Shown piece after piece: positions 7,587-16,402 of a DNA stretch of 64,000 nt. The translations under genes and the position numbers were made by a program. Numbering within the stretch: the stretch's first letter is position 1; each line of letters begins with the position of its first letter. The notes beneath the pieces were generated by a model. That model worked only from the letters and a program-made list of their open reading frames with translations. It was not told the origin of the DNA and did not search any database. Source of the stretch: Clostridia bacterium (GTDB lineage: Bacteria > Bacillota > Clostridia > Lachnospirales > Bianqueaceae); contig CAAFMN010000027.1 in assembly GCA_900764045.1 (NCBI GenBank), positions 119,354-183,353 on the forward strand, written 5' to 3'.

Positions 7587-8981
7587 TCAGATGTTCCAGA
7601 GTTTTAGCGCAAGGGCTTCTGTGTCCAGAGAATCGGGTAAAAGAACCAGATATCCATGGTCTGTCTTTTGAAAGGGAAGGGATTGGTGATTGGCCAGAAG
7701 AGTGATCTGGCCAACAGGAGTATGATGGCGGAGAGGAGCCGTCAAAAGGACTTGATGATCTGCCGGAACCCCGAGAATGATGGCGTATAGGGAAGAATCT
7801 TTGGTGGTATAGCGGATATCTGAGGATGTGAGAAGATGGATCGCATCCTCTTTGGCAATGCCAGTGAGCAATTGTTCATTGATTTTCTTTTGATTAAAGT
7901 CGCTTTCGGCAATTTGTGTCGGTCCTTCGCCATATGTGATATAGGGACGGGTATCATAGATGGCTTCGCCATTTTTCTGAAGCCATGCTCCGACAGATTT
8001 CAGAGTCTTAATGGCATCCGGATGAAAACTTCCGTCTGCCTGAGGCCCGACATTCAGCAGAAGATTGCCGTTTTTGGAGACAACATCGGCGAGTTGCTGA
8101 ATGATGCGGCCGGCAGATTTGTATTTAGGATTCTGAACGATGCACCAGGTAACATTGTCTTCCAAGCGGTCATCCGTTTGCCATGGAAAATCCATGCATT
8201 GTGTAAAGCGGCCGCATTCCAGATCCTTTATACCGCTGCCGACAGGAAAATCCTCTTGTTTATAGGTCAAAATGCCGTGGGGACAGGATTCGTAGAAATG
8301 ATGGATGATTTGGCGTTTATAGGAGGGACCGATAATGTTGGCGCGGCTGTCAAAATACAGAGCGTCCGGAGCATATTGGTCAATTACTTCCAAAACCTTG
8401 TCGCGCCAGATTCGATTGAACGCTGCGTCCGGCAGACGATAGGGCATGTATCGGTTGGTTTCCAGCGGCAGGGCCGGACCATAAAAAACTTCGTTGGCCG
8501 GATCATAGACATCCGCCTCCGGATCGGTGGACATGAACCATCCCCAGAGCCATTGGTGATGAAAGGTCGCGAGCGTACGAATATTACGCTTTCTCAGTGA
8601 GGAAAAACATTCTCCGACAATATCTCTGTGAGGTCCGGTCTGTACGGAATTGATGGGATTGACACGACTGTTCCAAAGAGAATAGTTGTCAGCGTGTTCG
8701 CTTACAGGACCGGCATAGCGGGCTCCGGCAAGCTGGGCGAGGTCGGCCCAGGCATCCGGATCAAATGCGTCCCCGGTAAACATCGGAATAAAATCCTTGT
8801 AGCCGAATTGTGACAAACTTCCATAGTGTTCCAGGTGGTATCGGTGCTGTTCTGTATGGCCGGCGTACATGTTGCGGGAATACCATTCATTCTGATATGC
8901 AGGGACACTATAGGGCCCCCAGTGAAAGAAAAGACCGAATTTTGCGTCCCGAAACCAGTCGGGACAAGGGTGTCGTGTCAT
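7587..8981 (-). CDS. Alpha-L-fucosidase, GH29 family
   Basis: Cytoplasmic glycoside hydrolase (464 aa, no signal peptide) that removes alpha-L-fucose from oligosaccharides. The GH29 start (WFRDAKFGLFFHWGPYSVPA) is present, as are ARYAGPVSEHADNYSLW, the segment around the probable nucleophile Asp in LYFDSR, and the late LLLNVGPQADGSF motif. The C-terminal ~100 residues form a short beta domain. The gene overlaps the upstream folate transporter gene by 4 nt (start inside the stop), so translation is coupled. The family often says KHHDGF at the second motif; here it is SEHADNY, a known type of variation in the more divergent GH29 groups. Confidence 0.9.
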   Translation of the reverse strand: MTRHPCPDWFRDAKFGLFFHWGPYSVPAYQNEWYSRNMYAGHTEQHRYHLEHYGSLSQFGYKDFIPMFTGDAFDPDAWADLAQLAGARYAGPVSEHADNYSLWNSRVNPINSVQTGPHRDIVGECFSSLRKRNIRTLATFHHQWLWGWFMSTDPEADVYDPANEVFYGPALPLETNRYMPYRLPDAAFNRIWRDKVLEVIDQYAPDALYFDSRANIIGPSYKRQIIHHFYESCPHGILTYKQEDFPVGSGIKDLECGRFTQCMDFPWQTDDRLEDNVTWCIVQNPKYKSAGRIIQQLADVVSKNGNLLLNVGPQADGSFHPDAIKTLKSVGAWLQKNGEAIYDTRPYITYGEGPTQIAESDFNQKKINEQLLTGIAKEDAIHLLTSSDIRYTTKDSSLYAIILGVPADHQVLLTAPLRHHTPVGQITLLANHQSLPFQKTDHGYLVLLPDSLDTEALALKLWNI

Positions 8982-9595
8982 CGACGCACCTTCTTAGGAG
9001 GCGGGGCAGTGAAGCGGGATCCAACCCGGGGCAGAAGCCGAACCATGGCGGAGAGGACCAGATAGAGTATGAGAATCTCCATCGGAAGCATTGCCAGGTT
9101 CTTCAGGATCCGGGGACCTAGAATGGCCCAGAAGGCCTTGCCGTATACGATAGAATACCAGTAGGTTCCAAGTAAAATATTGATAAAAAAGTTAACGCAG
9201 AATTTTGCCAAAATGCACCTTGTAACGGAAGTTTTGTTCTTATAGAAAAAGATTCCGTAGATAACGCCTCCTAAAATTGCGGATAGCGTGTAACCGGGGA
9301 AAAAGGCTCCGTCAGAGGGCGTAATAAAGTATTTGATGATATCGCCGAGGCCCGCGGCGGCTCCGCCCATGACGGGCCCGAAGAGCATTCCGAGCATAGC
9401 TGTCGCCAGATAGGCAAAACCGATTTTGAATGGGGGGATCCGGATGGAGAAGTAGGACAGGACAACACTGAGAGCCAGAATCATGGCGGCTCCGATCAGG
9501 TTGGAAAGACGGGAAAACTCCCGCACGCTGCCGGAAAAGGTCCCGGGTATATCACGAAAAAATTGCAGAAAACTGCGAAGAGACGGCTTCTCCAT
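8978..9595 (-). CDS. folT: ECF transporter substrate-binding component, folate (FolT) family
   Basis: A 205-aa integral membrane protein with five to six hydrophobic helices. The signature GMLFGPVMGGAAAGLGDIIK, followed by GAFFPGYTLSAILGGVIYG, is typical of FolT-type S components, which bind folate and dock onto a shared ECF ATPase module (not in this window). N- and C-terminal tails are basic and cytoplasmic. It is the first gene of a two-gene - strand operon with the GH29 fucosidase. No tetrahydrofolate riboswitch was recognised in the ~40-nt leader. A different vitamin substrate is possible. Confidence 0.82.
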   Translation of the reverse strand: MEKPSLRSFLQFFRDIPGTFSGSVREFSRLSNLIGAAMILALSVVLSYFSIRIPPFKIGFAYLATAMLGMLFGPVMGGAAAGLGDIIKYFITPSDGAFFPGYTLSAILGGVIYGIFFYKNKTSVTRCILAKFCVNFFINILLGTYWYSIVYGKAFWAILGPRILKNLAMLPMEILILYLVLSAMVRLLPRVGSRFTAPPPKKVRR

Positions 9596-9640
9596 GAAAA
9601 CAACCCTCTTTCTGAATAAGTAATGAAATGTCTGTTAATC

Positions 9641-9669
9641 ATTGTATCAAAAGAATGGAATGCCGTCAA
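9641..9669 (-). promoter_or_regulatory. Promoter for folT-fucosidase
   Basis: On the - strand TTGACG (9669-9664), 17-nt spacer, TACAAT (9646-9641). The folT start is about 45 nt downstream. Divergent to the + strand promoter at 9773. Confidence 0.8.
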
Positions 9670-9772
9670 CCGGAAGGGGAAAAAGATATGACGAATTCTG
9701 CGGAAAAGAAAGGACGTATTTTGTAAAAAGCAGGTAGAATTCCATAAAAAATAGGCAATTTGAAAAATTGAA

Positions 9773-9801
9773 TTGACAATTTCTAGGATTGCTGGTATAA
9801 C
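9773..9801 (+). promoter_or_regulatory. Promoter for DUF6110 gene and P-type ATPase
   Basis: TTGACA (9773-9778), 17-nt spacer, TATAAC (9796-9801), with an extended TG two nt upstream of the -10. The start codon at 9848 is preceded by AGGAGGAA. Confidence 0.82.
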
Positions 9802-9847
9802 ATTACTAAGGCTGTGATGGCCTGATAAATCGTAGGAGGAATCAATT

Positions 9848-10135
9848 ATGAAGCTGAAAAGTTCCAGCATGAAGCAGGCAGGAGTGTTTCTGGGCGGTTT
9901 GTTGTTTGGTACGGCGGGAATCAAGCTGTTGTCCAGCAAGGATGCTAAGAAACTGTATGCACATTGCACGGCGGCATTTTTGAGAGCCAAGGACTTTGTG
10001 ATGAAGACCACAACGACAGTGCAGGAGAATGCAGAAGATATTCTGGCTGAGGCGAAAGAGATCAACGAGAAGAGAGCGGAGGAAGAGGCCGCTAACGTAA
10101 TCGAGGCTGAAGAAGAGACACAGGAGAACGAATAA
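9848..10135 (+). CDS. Small membrane-associated protein, DUF6110-like
   Basis: 95 aa: a short hydrophobic glycine-rich segment near residues 11-27 (GVFLGGLLFGTAGIKLLSS) followed by a long charged, probably helical tail ending in a Glu-rich stretch. The pattern MKLKSSS..KQAGVFLGGLLFGTAGIKLLSSKDAKK fits small proteins that lie next to P1B ATPases in Firmicutes (DUF6110). It has its own promoter and a terminator in front of the ATPase gene, so the ATPase is probably read by partial read-through. The biochemical role is unknown; an accessory role in metal transport is inferred from position. Confidence 0.7.
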   Translation: MKLKSSSMKQAGVFLGGLLFGTAGIKLLSSKDAKKLYAHCTAAFLRAKDFVMKTTTTVQENAEDILAEAKEINEKRAEEEAANVIEAEEETQENE

Positions 10136-10136
10136 G

Positions 10137-10166
10137 AAAAACGGGGCTGAGATGCAGCCCCGTTTT
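10137..10166 (+). terminator. Terminator between DUF6110 gene and ATPase
   Basis: Perfect stem CGGGGCTG / CAGCCCCG with a short loop (10142-10162), A run before and TTTT after. It lies only 34 nt ahead of the ATPase start, so it may set a lower level of the pump. Confidence 0.8.
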
Positions 10167-10195
10167 CTGAAGTTGGCTTCGAGGAGGTACTATAA

Positions 10196-12271
10196 ATGAA
10201 ATATACGATTCAGCATGAGATACGCGGCAGGATACGCGTGCACCTGGCACAGTTCAAGATGACTTGTCAGGAAGCGGATACGCTGCAGTATTTTCTGGAG
10301 AAACAGGAGGGCGTCCGCCGGGCCAAGATCTATGAGCTGACGGCTGACGCGACGATAGAATTTGAGCCTGCCAAGCGGTCGGAAGTGGTGAGAAGGCTCA
10401 GTCAGTTCCGGTATGAGAACCATCCGGCGCCGCAGGAGATTCTGGACAGCTCTTCCAGAGCGCTGAACGCAGAGTATAGGGAGAGACTGATTCAGAAGTT
10501 TGTTCTGCGCTTTTGCCGTAAGGCGCTGCCGTATCCGATACGGACGGCCTATACGATTCTGAAATCCATCCCTTATATATTCAAGGGACTGAAGTGTTTG
10601 AGCAAGGGTAAGCTGGAGGTGCCGGTTCTGGACGCGACGGCGCTGACGGTTTCTATGGTGCGCGGAGACTTTAAGACAGTAAGTTCTGTCATGTTCTTAC
10701 TGGGCATCGGCGAGCTTCTGGAGGAGTGGACTCATAAAAAGTCTGTAGGTGATCTGGCGAGAAGCCTGTCTTTGAATGTAGAAAAGGTGTGGCTGAAGGA
10801 CGGGCAGCAGGAGATTCTGGTAGAGGCCGGAAAAATTGTGCCCGGAGATCAGGTTGTCGTACACATGGGCGGTATGATTCCTTTTGACGGCGAGGTAGTC
10901 GATGGCGAAGCCATGGTCAATCAGGCTTCTATGACAGGAGAGAGCATGCCGGTCAAAAAGAACCGCGATAGCTACGTTTACGCCGGTACGGCAGTAGAGG
11001 AAGGCGAGCTGACTCTCTGCGTCAAGAAAGTCTCCGGTTCAACTCGTGTGGAAAAAGTAATCCGGATGATTGAAGAGTCGGAAAAGCTGAAGTCGGCGGT
11101 CGAGAGCAAGGCGGAGCATCTGGCAGACCGTCTGGTGCCGTATACCTTTCTGGGTACAGGCGCTGTATGGCTCCTGACACGCAATGTGACCAAGACCCTG
11201 GCCGTATTGATGGTGGACTTTTCATGCGCGTTGAAGCTTGCCATGCCGATTACCGTATTGTCGGCGCTGAGAGAGTCCAATTCGCATTCCATCACGGTGA
11301 AAGGCGGAAAGTATATGGAAGCGGTGGCGGAAGCAACGACCATCGTGTTCGATAAGACGGGGACGCTGACCAAGGCAAGACCGACTGTACAGTCCGTGAT
11401 TCCGTTTGGAAGCGGCACAGCGGACGAGATGCTGCGTGTTGCCGCGTGCCTGGAGGAGCATTTCCCGCATTCCATGGCCAAAGCCGTGGTAAGAGCCGCT
11501 AAGGAGCGCAATCTGGAACATGAAGAGATGCATTCTAAGGTAGAGTATGTGGTTGCCCACGGAATCGTTTCTCATATTGGGGAGCATCGGGTGATCATCG
11601 GAAGCTATCATTTTGTCTTCGAGGACGAGAAGTGCACCATTCCGGCCGGATATGAAAAATCTTTTGAGGAGAGGCCCAAGCAATATTCTCATTTGTATCT
11701 GGCAATTGACGGTGTGCTTGCCGCGGTGATCTGCATTGAAGATCCGCTGCGGGAAGAAGCGCCGGAGGTGATCCGGGAGTTGCGGCAGGTCGGGTTCCAG
11801 AAGATTGTCATGATGACAGGGGACAGTGAACGGACTGCGGCGGCGATTGCGGAACAGGTAGGCGTGGACGAGTATTATTCGGAAGTCTTGCCGGAGGACA
11901 AGGCAAGGTTTGTGCAGAAGGAACGCGAGGCGGGACATGTGGTTGTTATGATCGGAGACGGCATCAATGATTCTCCGGCACTGTCTGCCGCCAATGTCGG
12001 AATTGCCATCAGCGACGGAGCGGAGATCGCAAGACAGATCGCGGATATTACCATCGCGGCGGACGATCTGCGCGAGATCATCACATTGAAGAAGCTGAGC
12101 ATTGCGATGATGAAGCGGATTCACCGCAATTACCGAAGAATTCTCGGCATCAATGGCAGCCTGATCCTTTTGGGCGTAGGCGGTATTATCCAACCGACAA
12201 CGTCAGCGATGCTGCATAATACTTCCACGCTGTTGATCGGTATGGAGAGTATGAAAAATCTGCTGCCGTAA
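10196..12271 (+). CDS. Heavy-metal-translocating P-type ATPase (P1B)
   Basis: A 691-aa metal pump. Residues 1-70 look like an HMA-type ferredoxin fold but lack the CxxC metal site. Cytoplasmic signatures are complete: TGES in the actuator domain (about residue 248), the phosphorylation motif DKTGTLT (D386), and GDGINDSP (about residue 587). The membrane metal site is not CPC: the helix reads DFSCALKLAMP with C344, so a Ser-Cys pair replaces Pro-Cys-Pro. Few hydrophobic helices precede the actuator domain compared with CopA/ZntA. GGAGGTACT lies before the ATG. The transported ion is not predictable; Mn, Zn or Fe exporters of the CtpC type are candidates. Confidence 0.9.
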   Translation: MKYTIQHEIRGRIRVHLAQFKMTCQEADTLQYFLEKQEGVRRAKIYELTADATIEFEPAKRSEVVRRLSQFRYENHPAPQEILDSSSRALNAEYRERLIQKFVLRFCRKALPYPIRTAYTILKSIPYIFKGLKCLSKGKLEVPVLDATALTVSMVRGDFKTVSSVMFLLGIGELLEEWTHKKSVGDLARSLSLNVEKVWLKDGQQEILVEAGKIVPGDQVVVHMGGMIPFDGEVVDGEAMVNQASMTGESMPVKKNRDSYVYAGTAVEEGELTLCVKKVSGSTRVEKVIRMIEESEKLKSAVESKAEHLADRLVPYTFLGTGAVWLLTRNVTKTLAVLMVDFSCALKLAMPITVLSALRESNSHSITVKGGKYMEAVAEATTIVFDKTGTLTKARPTVQSVIPFGSGTADEMLRVAACLEEHFPHSMAKAVVRAAKERNLEHEEMHSKVEYVVAHGIVSHIGEHRVIIGSYHFVFEDEKCTIPAGYEKSFEERPKQYSHLYLAIDGVLAAVICIEDPLREEAPEVIRELRQVGFQKIVMMTGDSERTAAAIAEQVGVDEYYSEVLPEDKARFVQKEREAGHVVVMIGDGINDSPALSAANVGIAISDGAEIARQIADITIAADDLREIITLKKLSIAMMKRIHRNYRRILGINGSLILLGVGGIIQPTTSAMLHNTSTLLIGMESMKNLLP

Positions 12272-12284
12272 AAAGAATAAACGA

Positions 12285-12317
12285 CTGCGGTACACGATCC
12301 GGTGTACCGCGGTTTTT
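12285..12317 (+). terminator. Terminator after P-type ATPase
   Basis: CTGCGGTACAC (12285-12295) pairs with GTGTACCGCGG (12302-12312), followed by TTTTT. Confidence 0.85.
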
Positions 12318-12341
12318 GTATAGAGGACAGAGTTTCTTGGG

Positions 12342-12370
12342 TTGAACAATCGGACCGAGTATGATATAAT
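12342..12370 (+). promoter_or_regulatory. Promoter of the pyr operon
   Basis: TTGAAC (12342-12347), 17-nt spacer, TATAAT (12365-12370). The leader to pyrC is only about 40 nt and holds no PyrR attenuator that I can see. Confidence 0.8.
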
Positions 12371-12415
12371 GAAAATTGGCTAGAAAAATGGATGATGCTG
12401 TCAGGAGGAGAAAAT

Positions 12416-13732
12416 ATGGCAAGACTGCTGATTCAGAACGGAATTCTGCTGGACCCTGCCCAGAATATCGCGGACAGGCGGGATCTGTATATTGAAGATG
12501 GTGTGGTGCGTAAGGTAGCGGAGACGATCGCGGATGTGCCGGAGGATACGCAGGTCATAGACGCTGCGGGCTGCTGGGTTATGCCGGGACTCATCGATCT
12601 GCATGTGCATTTTCGGGATCCGGGTCTGACGTATAAGGAATGCATTCGGACCGGCAGTATGGCTGCGGCCGCGGGCGGGGTGACGACAGTTTGTACGATG
12701 CCCAATACCAAGCCTGTAGTGGACAGTGTGGAGATTGTGGAATATATCAAGAATGAGGCGGCTAAGGCTCCGTATACGCATGTATTGCCAATCGCGGCCG
12801 TGACAATGGGACAGAAGGGCAAGGAAATTGTCGATCTGGAAGCCCTGAAAGCGGCAGGAATCTGCGCTGTCAGCGAGGACGGCAGATCGGTCTCGGACGC
12901 GCGCCTGATGAAGGAAGCGATGAAGCGCTGCGCTGCCTTGGATATACCGATTTTTGATCATTGTGAGGAAGAGAGCCTGGCCGGAGGCTGTATCAATGAC
13001 GGAGAAGTCTCGGAGAAGCTGGGACTGCCCGGGCTTTCCCGCGACGCGGAAAATGTCATGACGGCCAGAGAAGTGCTGCTGGCGGATTCTACCGGAGTCC
13101 GGCTGCATATCTGTCATGTAAGCGCCAAGGAGAGCGCGTGGATTCTGCGTTCCGCCAAGGAACACGGAAGCCGGGTGACAGCGGAGATCGGTCCGCACCA
13201 TTTCGCCTTGAGCGATGAGGATATTCTGCGGGAGCCGCACTCAAAGTATAAGATGAATCCGCCTCTGCGGACGCCGGCAGATGTTGAAGAGATGAAGCGG
13301 GCATTGGCGGACGGGACACTGGACGCGATCGCGACGGATCACGCGCCGCACAGTGCAGAGGAAAAGACAGCGGATCTGCGCAAATCAATGAACGGCATCA
13401 TTGGATTGGAGACATCCTGGGCCGTTGCTAAAAAAGAACTCGTGGATACAGGAATCCTGACGCCGTCCCAGCTTGTAGAGAAGATGAGTCTGAATCCTGC
13501 CAGAATCTTAAGAATTCCCAAGGGGACGCTTGCGGAGGGATGCTGCGCGGATCTGTGTATTGCCGATCCGAATGAAGAATATACGGTGAGCGGACCGTTC
13601 TATTCCAAAGCCTCCAACACGCCGTTTATCGGCTGGAAGATGAAGGGACGGATCCGAACGACCATATTGGAAGGAAAAGTAATCTATCAGGACTATCAAA
13701 TGCTTCTAAAGGAGGAAGAAATCAATGATTGA
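12416..13732 (+). CDS. pyrC: Dihydroorotase
   Basis: Third step of de novo pyrimidine synthesis: cyclises carbamoyl-aspartate to dihydroorotate. A 438-aa class I amidohydrolase with DLHVHFRDPG (first zinc histidines), HCEE, HICHVS and ATDHAPHS (later histidines and catalytic Asp) and the substrate segment PPLRT. An upstream ATG is in frame, but AGGAGGAG sits just before the ATG at 12416. First gene of pyrC-pyrF-pyrK-pyrD; it overlaps pyrF by 8 nt. pyrB is not beside it. Confidence 0.95.
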   Translation: MARLLIQNGILLDPAQNIADRRDLYIEDGVVRKVAETIADVPEDTQVIDAAGCWVMPGLIDLHVHFRDPGLTYKECIRTGSMAAAAGGVTTVCTMPNTKPVVDSVEIVEYIKNEAAKAPYTHVLPIAAVTMGQKGKEIVDLEALKAAGICAVSEDGRSVSDARLMKEAMKRCAALDIPIFDHCEEESLAGGCINDGEVSEKLGLPGLSRDAENVMTAREVLLADSTGVRLHICHVSAKESAWILRSAKEHGSRVTAEIGPHHFALSDEDILREPHSKYKMNPPLRTPADVEEMKRALADGTLDAIATDHAPHSAEEKTADLRKSMNGIIGLETSWAVAKKELVDTGILTPSQLVEKMSLNPARILRIPKGTLAEGCCADLCIADPNEEYTVSGPFYSKASNTPFIGWKMKGRIRTTILEGKVIYQDYQMLLKEEEIND

Positions 13733-14654
13733 CCGTTTAATGGAAAAAATTCGGGAGACCGGCAATCCGACAGTGGTGGGTCTGGACCCGCGTCTGAATA
13801 TGATTCCGGAATACATTAAGGAGGAAGCATACGCGCAGTACGGAAAGACGCCGGAAGGCGCGGCGGAAGCCTTTTTCCGTTTCAACCAGGAGATCATTGA
13901 CGCGGTCTATGATCTGATTCCGGCAGTCAAGCCGCAGGTTGCCATGTATGAGATGTATGGCGCGGCTGGTATGGCGGCATATATACGGACGATAGAATAT
14001 GCCCGCTCCAAGGGACTGATCGTTATAGGCGACATCAAGCGCAGTGATATCGCTTCCACGGCGGAGGCTTACGCGGCGGGACATATTGGACGCGCGGCGG
14101 TAGAGGATCAGGAATACGAGATTTTTCATGAGGATTTTGTAACGCTGAATCCGTATCTGGGTGTGGAATCCGTGGAGCCCTATTTCGCTCCGATGAAGAA
14201 GTATGATAAGGGCATCGTGGTGCTGGTCAAGACATCCAATCCCGGAAGCGGTCAGATTCAGGACCTTCCGGCAGGGCCGGAGGGTAAGCCCCTCTATGAG
14301 ATCGTCGGTGGACTTCTGGAGGAGTGGGGTAAGGATTTCCGAGGAAAATACGGATACTCTGATGTGCTGGCAGTTGTGGGCGCGACGCATCCGGAACAGG
14401 GCAAGCGTCTGCGTGAGATTCTGCCGCACACATTCTTCCTGGTACCCGGATATGGAGCGCAGGGAGCGACGGCGCAGGATCTGCGCGGCTGCTTTGATAA
14501 AAACGGAGAGGGCGCCATTGTCAATTCCTCCCGTGGAATCATCGCGGCCTGGAAGAAGGAGAAGTATGCGGAGGGCCTGGCAGAAAGAGAATGGGCGCAG
14601 GCGTCCCGCAGAGCGGTTTTGGATATGAAAAAGGATTTGAATTCCGTATTATAA
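13725..14654 (+). CDS. pyrF: Orotidine 5'-phosphate decarboxylase
   Basis: Last step to UMP. 309 aa, the long (type 2) form found in many Clostridia and Actinobacteria. The catalytic motif is GDIKRSDIASTAEAYA (Lys-Asp pair), with VGLDPRL at the N-terminus and FLVPGYGAQGA in the phosphate-binding region. The start lies inside pyrC with AAGGAGGAAG upstream, so translation is coupled. pyrK starts 16 nt after the stop. Confidence 0.95.
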   Translation: MIDRLMEKIRETGNPTVVGLDPRLNMIPEYIKEEAYAQYGKTPEGAAEAFFRFNQEIIDAVYDLIPAVKPQVAMYEMYGAAGMAAYIRTIEYARSKGLIVIGDIKRSDIASTAEAYAAGHIGRAAVEDQEYEIFHEDFVTLNPYLGVESVEPYFAPMKKYDKGIVVLVKTSNPGSGQIQDLPAGPEGKPLYEIVGGLLEEWGKDFRGKYGYSDVLAVVGATHPEQGKRLREILPHTFFLVPGYGAQGATAQDLRGCFDKNGEGAIVNSSRGIIAAWKKEKYAEGLAEREWAQASRRAVLDMKKDLNSVL

Positions 14655-14670
14655 TAAAAGGAGAAGCGCG

Positions 14671-15474
14671 ATGTTCTGTGACTATGTATCAATTCACAGC
14701 CAGGAAGAGATGGCCCCGGGCATCTACCGTATGGTGCTGGAAGCGCCGGAAGCGGCGGCAGTAGCGGCTCCGGGTCAGTTTGTCAATCTGTATGTGAATA
14801 ATCCATCTATGTTGTTGCCAAGACCGATCAGTATCTGCGAGGCCGATCCGGAGACAGGACTTCTGACACTGATCTATGCGGTGGTCGGACACGGAACGGA
14901 CGAGCTGGCAGGGTATACCGCCGGAACCCGGCTGCGTCTGATGGGGCCTTTGGGAAACGGATTTCCTATGGAACGTGCCGGGCAGGAGTCGGTGCGTGAG
15001 ATTCTGCTGGTAGGAGGCGGACTGGGAATTCCGCCCATGCTCTTTCTCGCCAGAAAGCTGCATGAATTATACCCGGAAAAGGGAATCCGGATCTTTAACG
15101 GATTCCGTTCCAAGCCATGGATCGAAGAGGAGTTCATGCCGTACGGCGAGGTATTTAATGCCAGCGATGACGGCCGGTCCGGATTTATGGGCAATGTGAT
15201 CGACGCAATGGAATACAAAATGATCTTTACCGATGAAAATATCAAAGCGCTGCTCTATACCTGCGGTCCGCTGCCAATGATGCGGGCGATACAGAAGTGG
15301 CAGCAGGGCTACAACATGGAGCCCTGGTTCTCTCTGGAAGAACGGATGGGCTGCGGTTTCGGAGCCTGCGCCGGATGTCCCGCCAAGCTTCGGATGCCGG
15401 ACGGCAGTGTGGCAAGAAAGGGCGTATGCAAGATGGGCCCTGTATTTCCGGGAGAGGATGTGATTTTTGAATGA
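14671..15474 (+). CDS. pyrK: Dihydroorotate dehydrogenase electron transfer subunit
   Basis: Carries electrons from PyrD to NAD+. 267 aa with an FAD-binding ferredoxin-reductase domain (LLPRPISICEAD), an NAD-binding domain (LLVGGGLGIPPMLFLA) and a C-terminal 2Fe-2S cluster with cysteines in RMGCGFGACAGCPAK plus a last Cys in KGVCKMGPVF. AAAGGAGAA precedes the ATG. It overlaps pyrD by 4 nt, consistent with the PyrK-PyrD heterotetramer. Confidence 0.95.
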   Translation: MFCDYVSIHSQEEMAPGIYRMVLEAPEAAAVAAPGQFVNLYVNNPSMLLPRPISICEADPETGLLTLIYAVVGHGTDELAGYTAGTRLRLMGPLGNGFPMERAGQESVREILLVGGGLGIPPMLFLARKLHELYPEKGIRIFNGFRSKPWIEEEFMPYGEVFNASDDGRSGFMGNVIDAMEYKMIFTDENIKALLYTCGPLPMMRAIQKWQQGYNMEPWFSLEERMGCGFGACAGCPAKLRMPDGSVARKGVCKMGPVFPGEDVIFE

Positions 15475-16382
15475 AGAAGATCAATCTGGCAGTCAATCTG
15501 GCAGGCGTCACGCTGAAGAATCCGGTGGTGACGGCTTCCGGAACATTCAATCCGCAGGCACACAGTCAGTTTTATGATCTGTCGCTTCTGGGAGGCGTTA
15601 CGCTGAAGGGCGTCGCGGATGTTCCCTGGCCGGGCAATCCGACGCCAAGAATCGCGGAGACATACGGCGGCATGCTGAACTCCGTAGGATTGCAGAATCC
15701 GGGCATAGACGCGCTCAAGGCGCAGGACCTGTCTTTTATGCGGCAGTTTGATACTCGGGTCATTGTCAATACCGCCGGACATTCGGTGGAAGAATATTGC
15801 CGTGTTTCAGAAGCGCTGCAGGACGCGGAGGGCGTGGATCTTGTGGAACTCAACATCTCCTGCCCCAATGTAAAGGAAGGCGGTGTAACCTTCGGTACCG
15901 ATCCCAAGATGGTGGAGAAGGTAGTAGGAGCCGTGAAAAAGTGTACGCGTCAGCCGCTGATTGTTAAGCTCAGTCCCAATGTGACGGACATTACGCAGAT
16001 CGCGAGAGCCGCTGAAGCTGCGGGAGCGGACGCATTGAGTTTGATCAATACGTTATTTGGCATGCGGATCGATATCTATCGCCGCCGGCCGGTGCTGGCA
16101 CAGAAGATGGGCGGATTCTCCGGACCGGCAGTCAAGCCTGTCGCCGTTCGGATGGTATATCAGGTGCATAAGGCGGTACAGATTCCGATCCTGGGCATGG
16201 GCGGCATCATGACAGGCGAGGATGCGGTAGAGTTTATCATGGCCGGCGCGACAGCGGTAGCAACAGGAACCGCCAATCTGGTAGATCCCAAGGCTCCGGT
16301 TCGGATCATAGAAGAGATGCGAAGCGTAATGGAAAAAATGGGCGTGGACGATATTAATTCGCTGCGCGGCATTATAGAATAA
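15471..16382 (+). CDS. pyrD: Dihydroorotate dehydrogenase, class 1B catalytic subunit
   Basis: FMN enzyme oxidising dihydroorotate to orotate with NAD+ via PyrK. 303 aa; VVTASGTFN at the N-terminus, the catalytic cysteine in ELNISCPNV (Cys is the 1A/1B hallmark) and the FMN phosphate loops GMGGIMTGEDA and AVATGTAN. Starts with ATG overlapping the pyrK stop. Two esterase genes follow at a 20-nt gap and may share the transcript. Confidence 0.95.
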   Translation: MKKINLAVNLAGVTLKNPVVTASGTFNPQAHSQFYDLSLLGGVTLKGVADVPWPGNPTPRIAETYGGMLNSVGLQNPGIDALKAQDLSFMRQFDTRVIVNTAGHSVEEYCRVSEALQDAEGVDLVELNISCPNVKEGGVTFGTDPKMVEKVVGAVKKCTRQPLIVKLSPNVTDITQIARAAEAAGADALSLINTLFGMRIDIYRRRPVLAQKMGGFSGPAVKPVAVRMVYQVHKAVQIPILGMGGIMTGEDAVEFIMAGATAVATGTANLVDPKAPVRIIEEMRSVMEKMGVDDINSLRGIIE

Positions 16383-16402
16383 TAAAAAAAGAGGGGTGTC
16401 AA

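Noticed and set aside
9596..9640. Tetrahydrofolate riboswitch in front of folT
   Set aside because: Only about 40 nt lie between the promoter and the start codon, too short for the aptamer, and no matching conserved bases were found.
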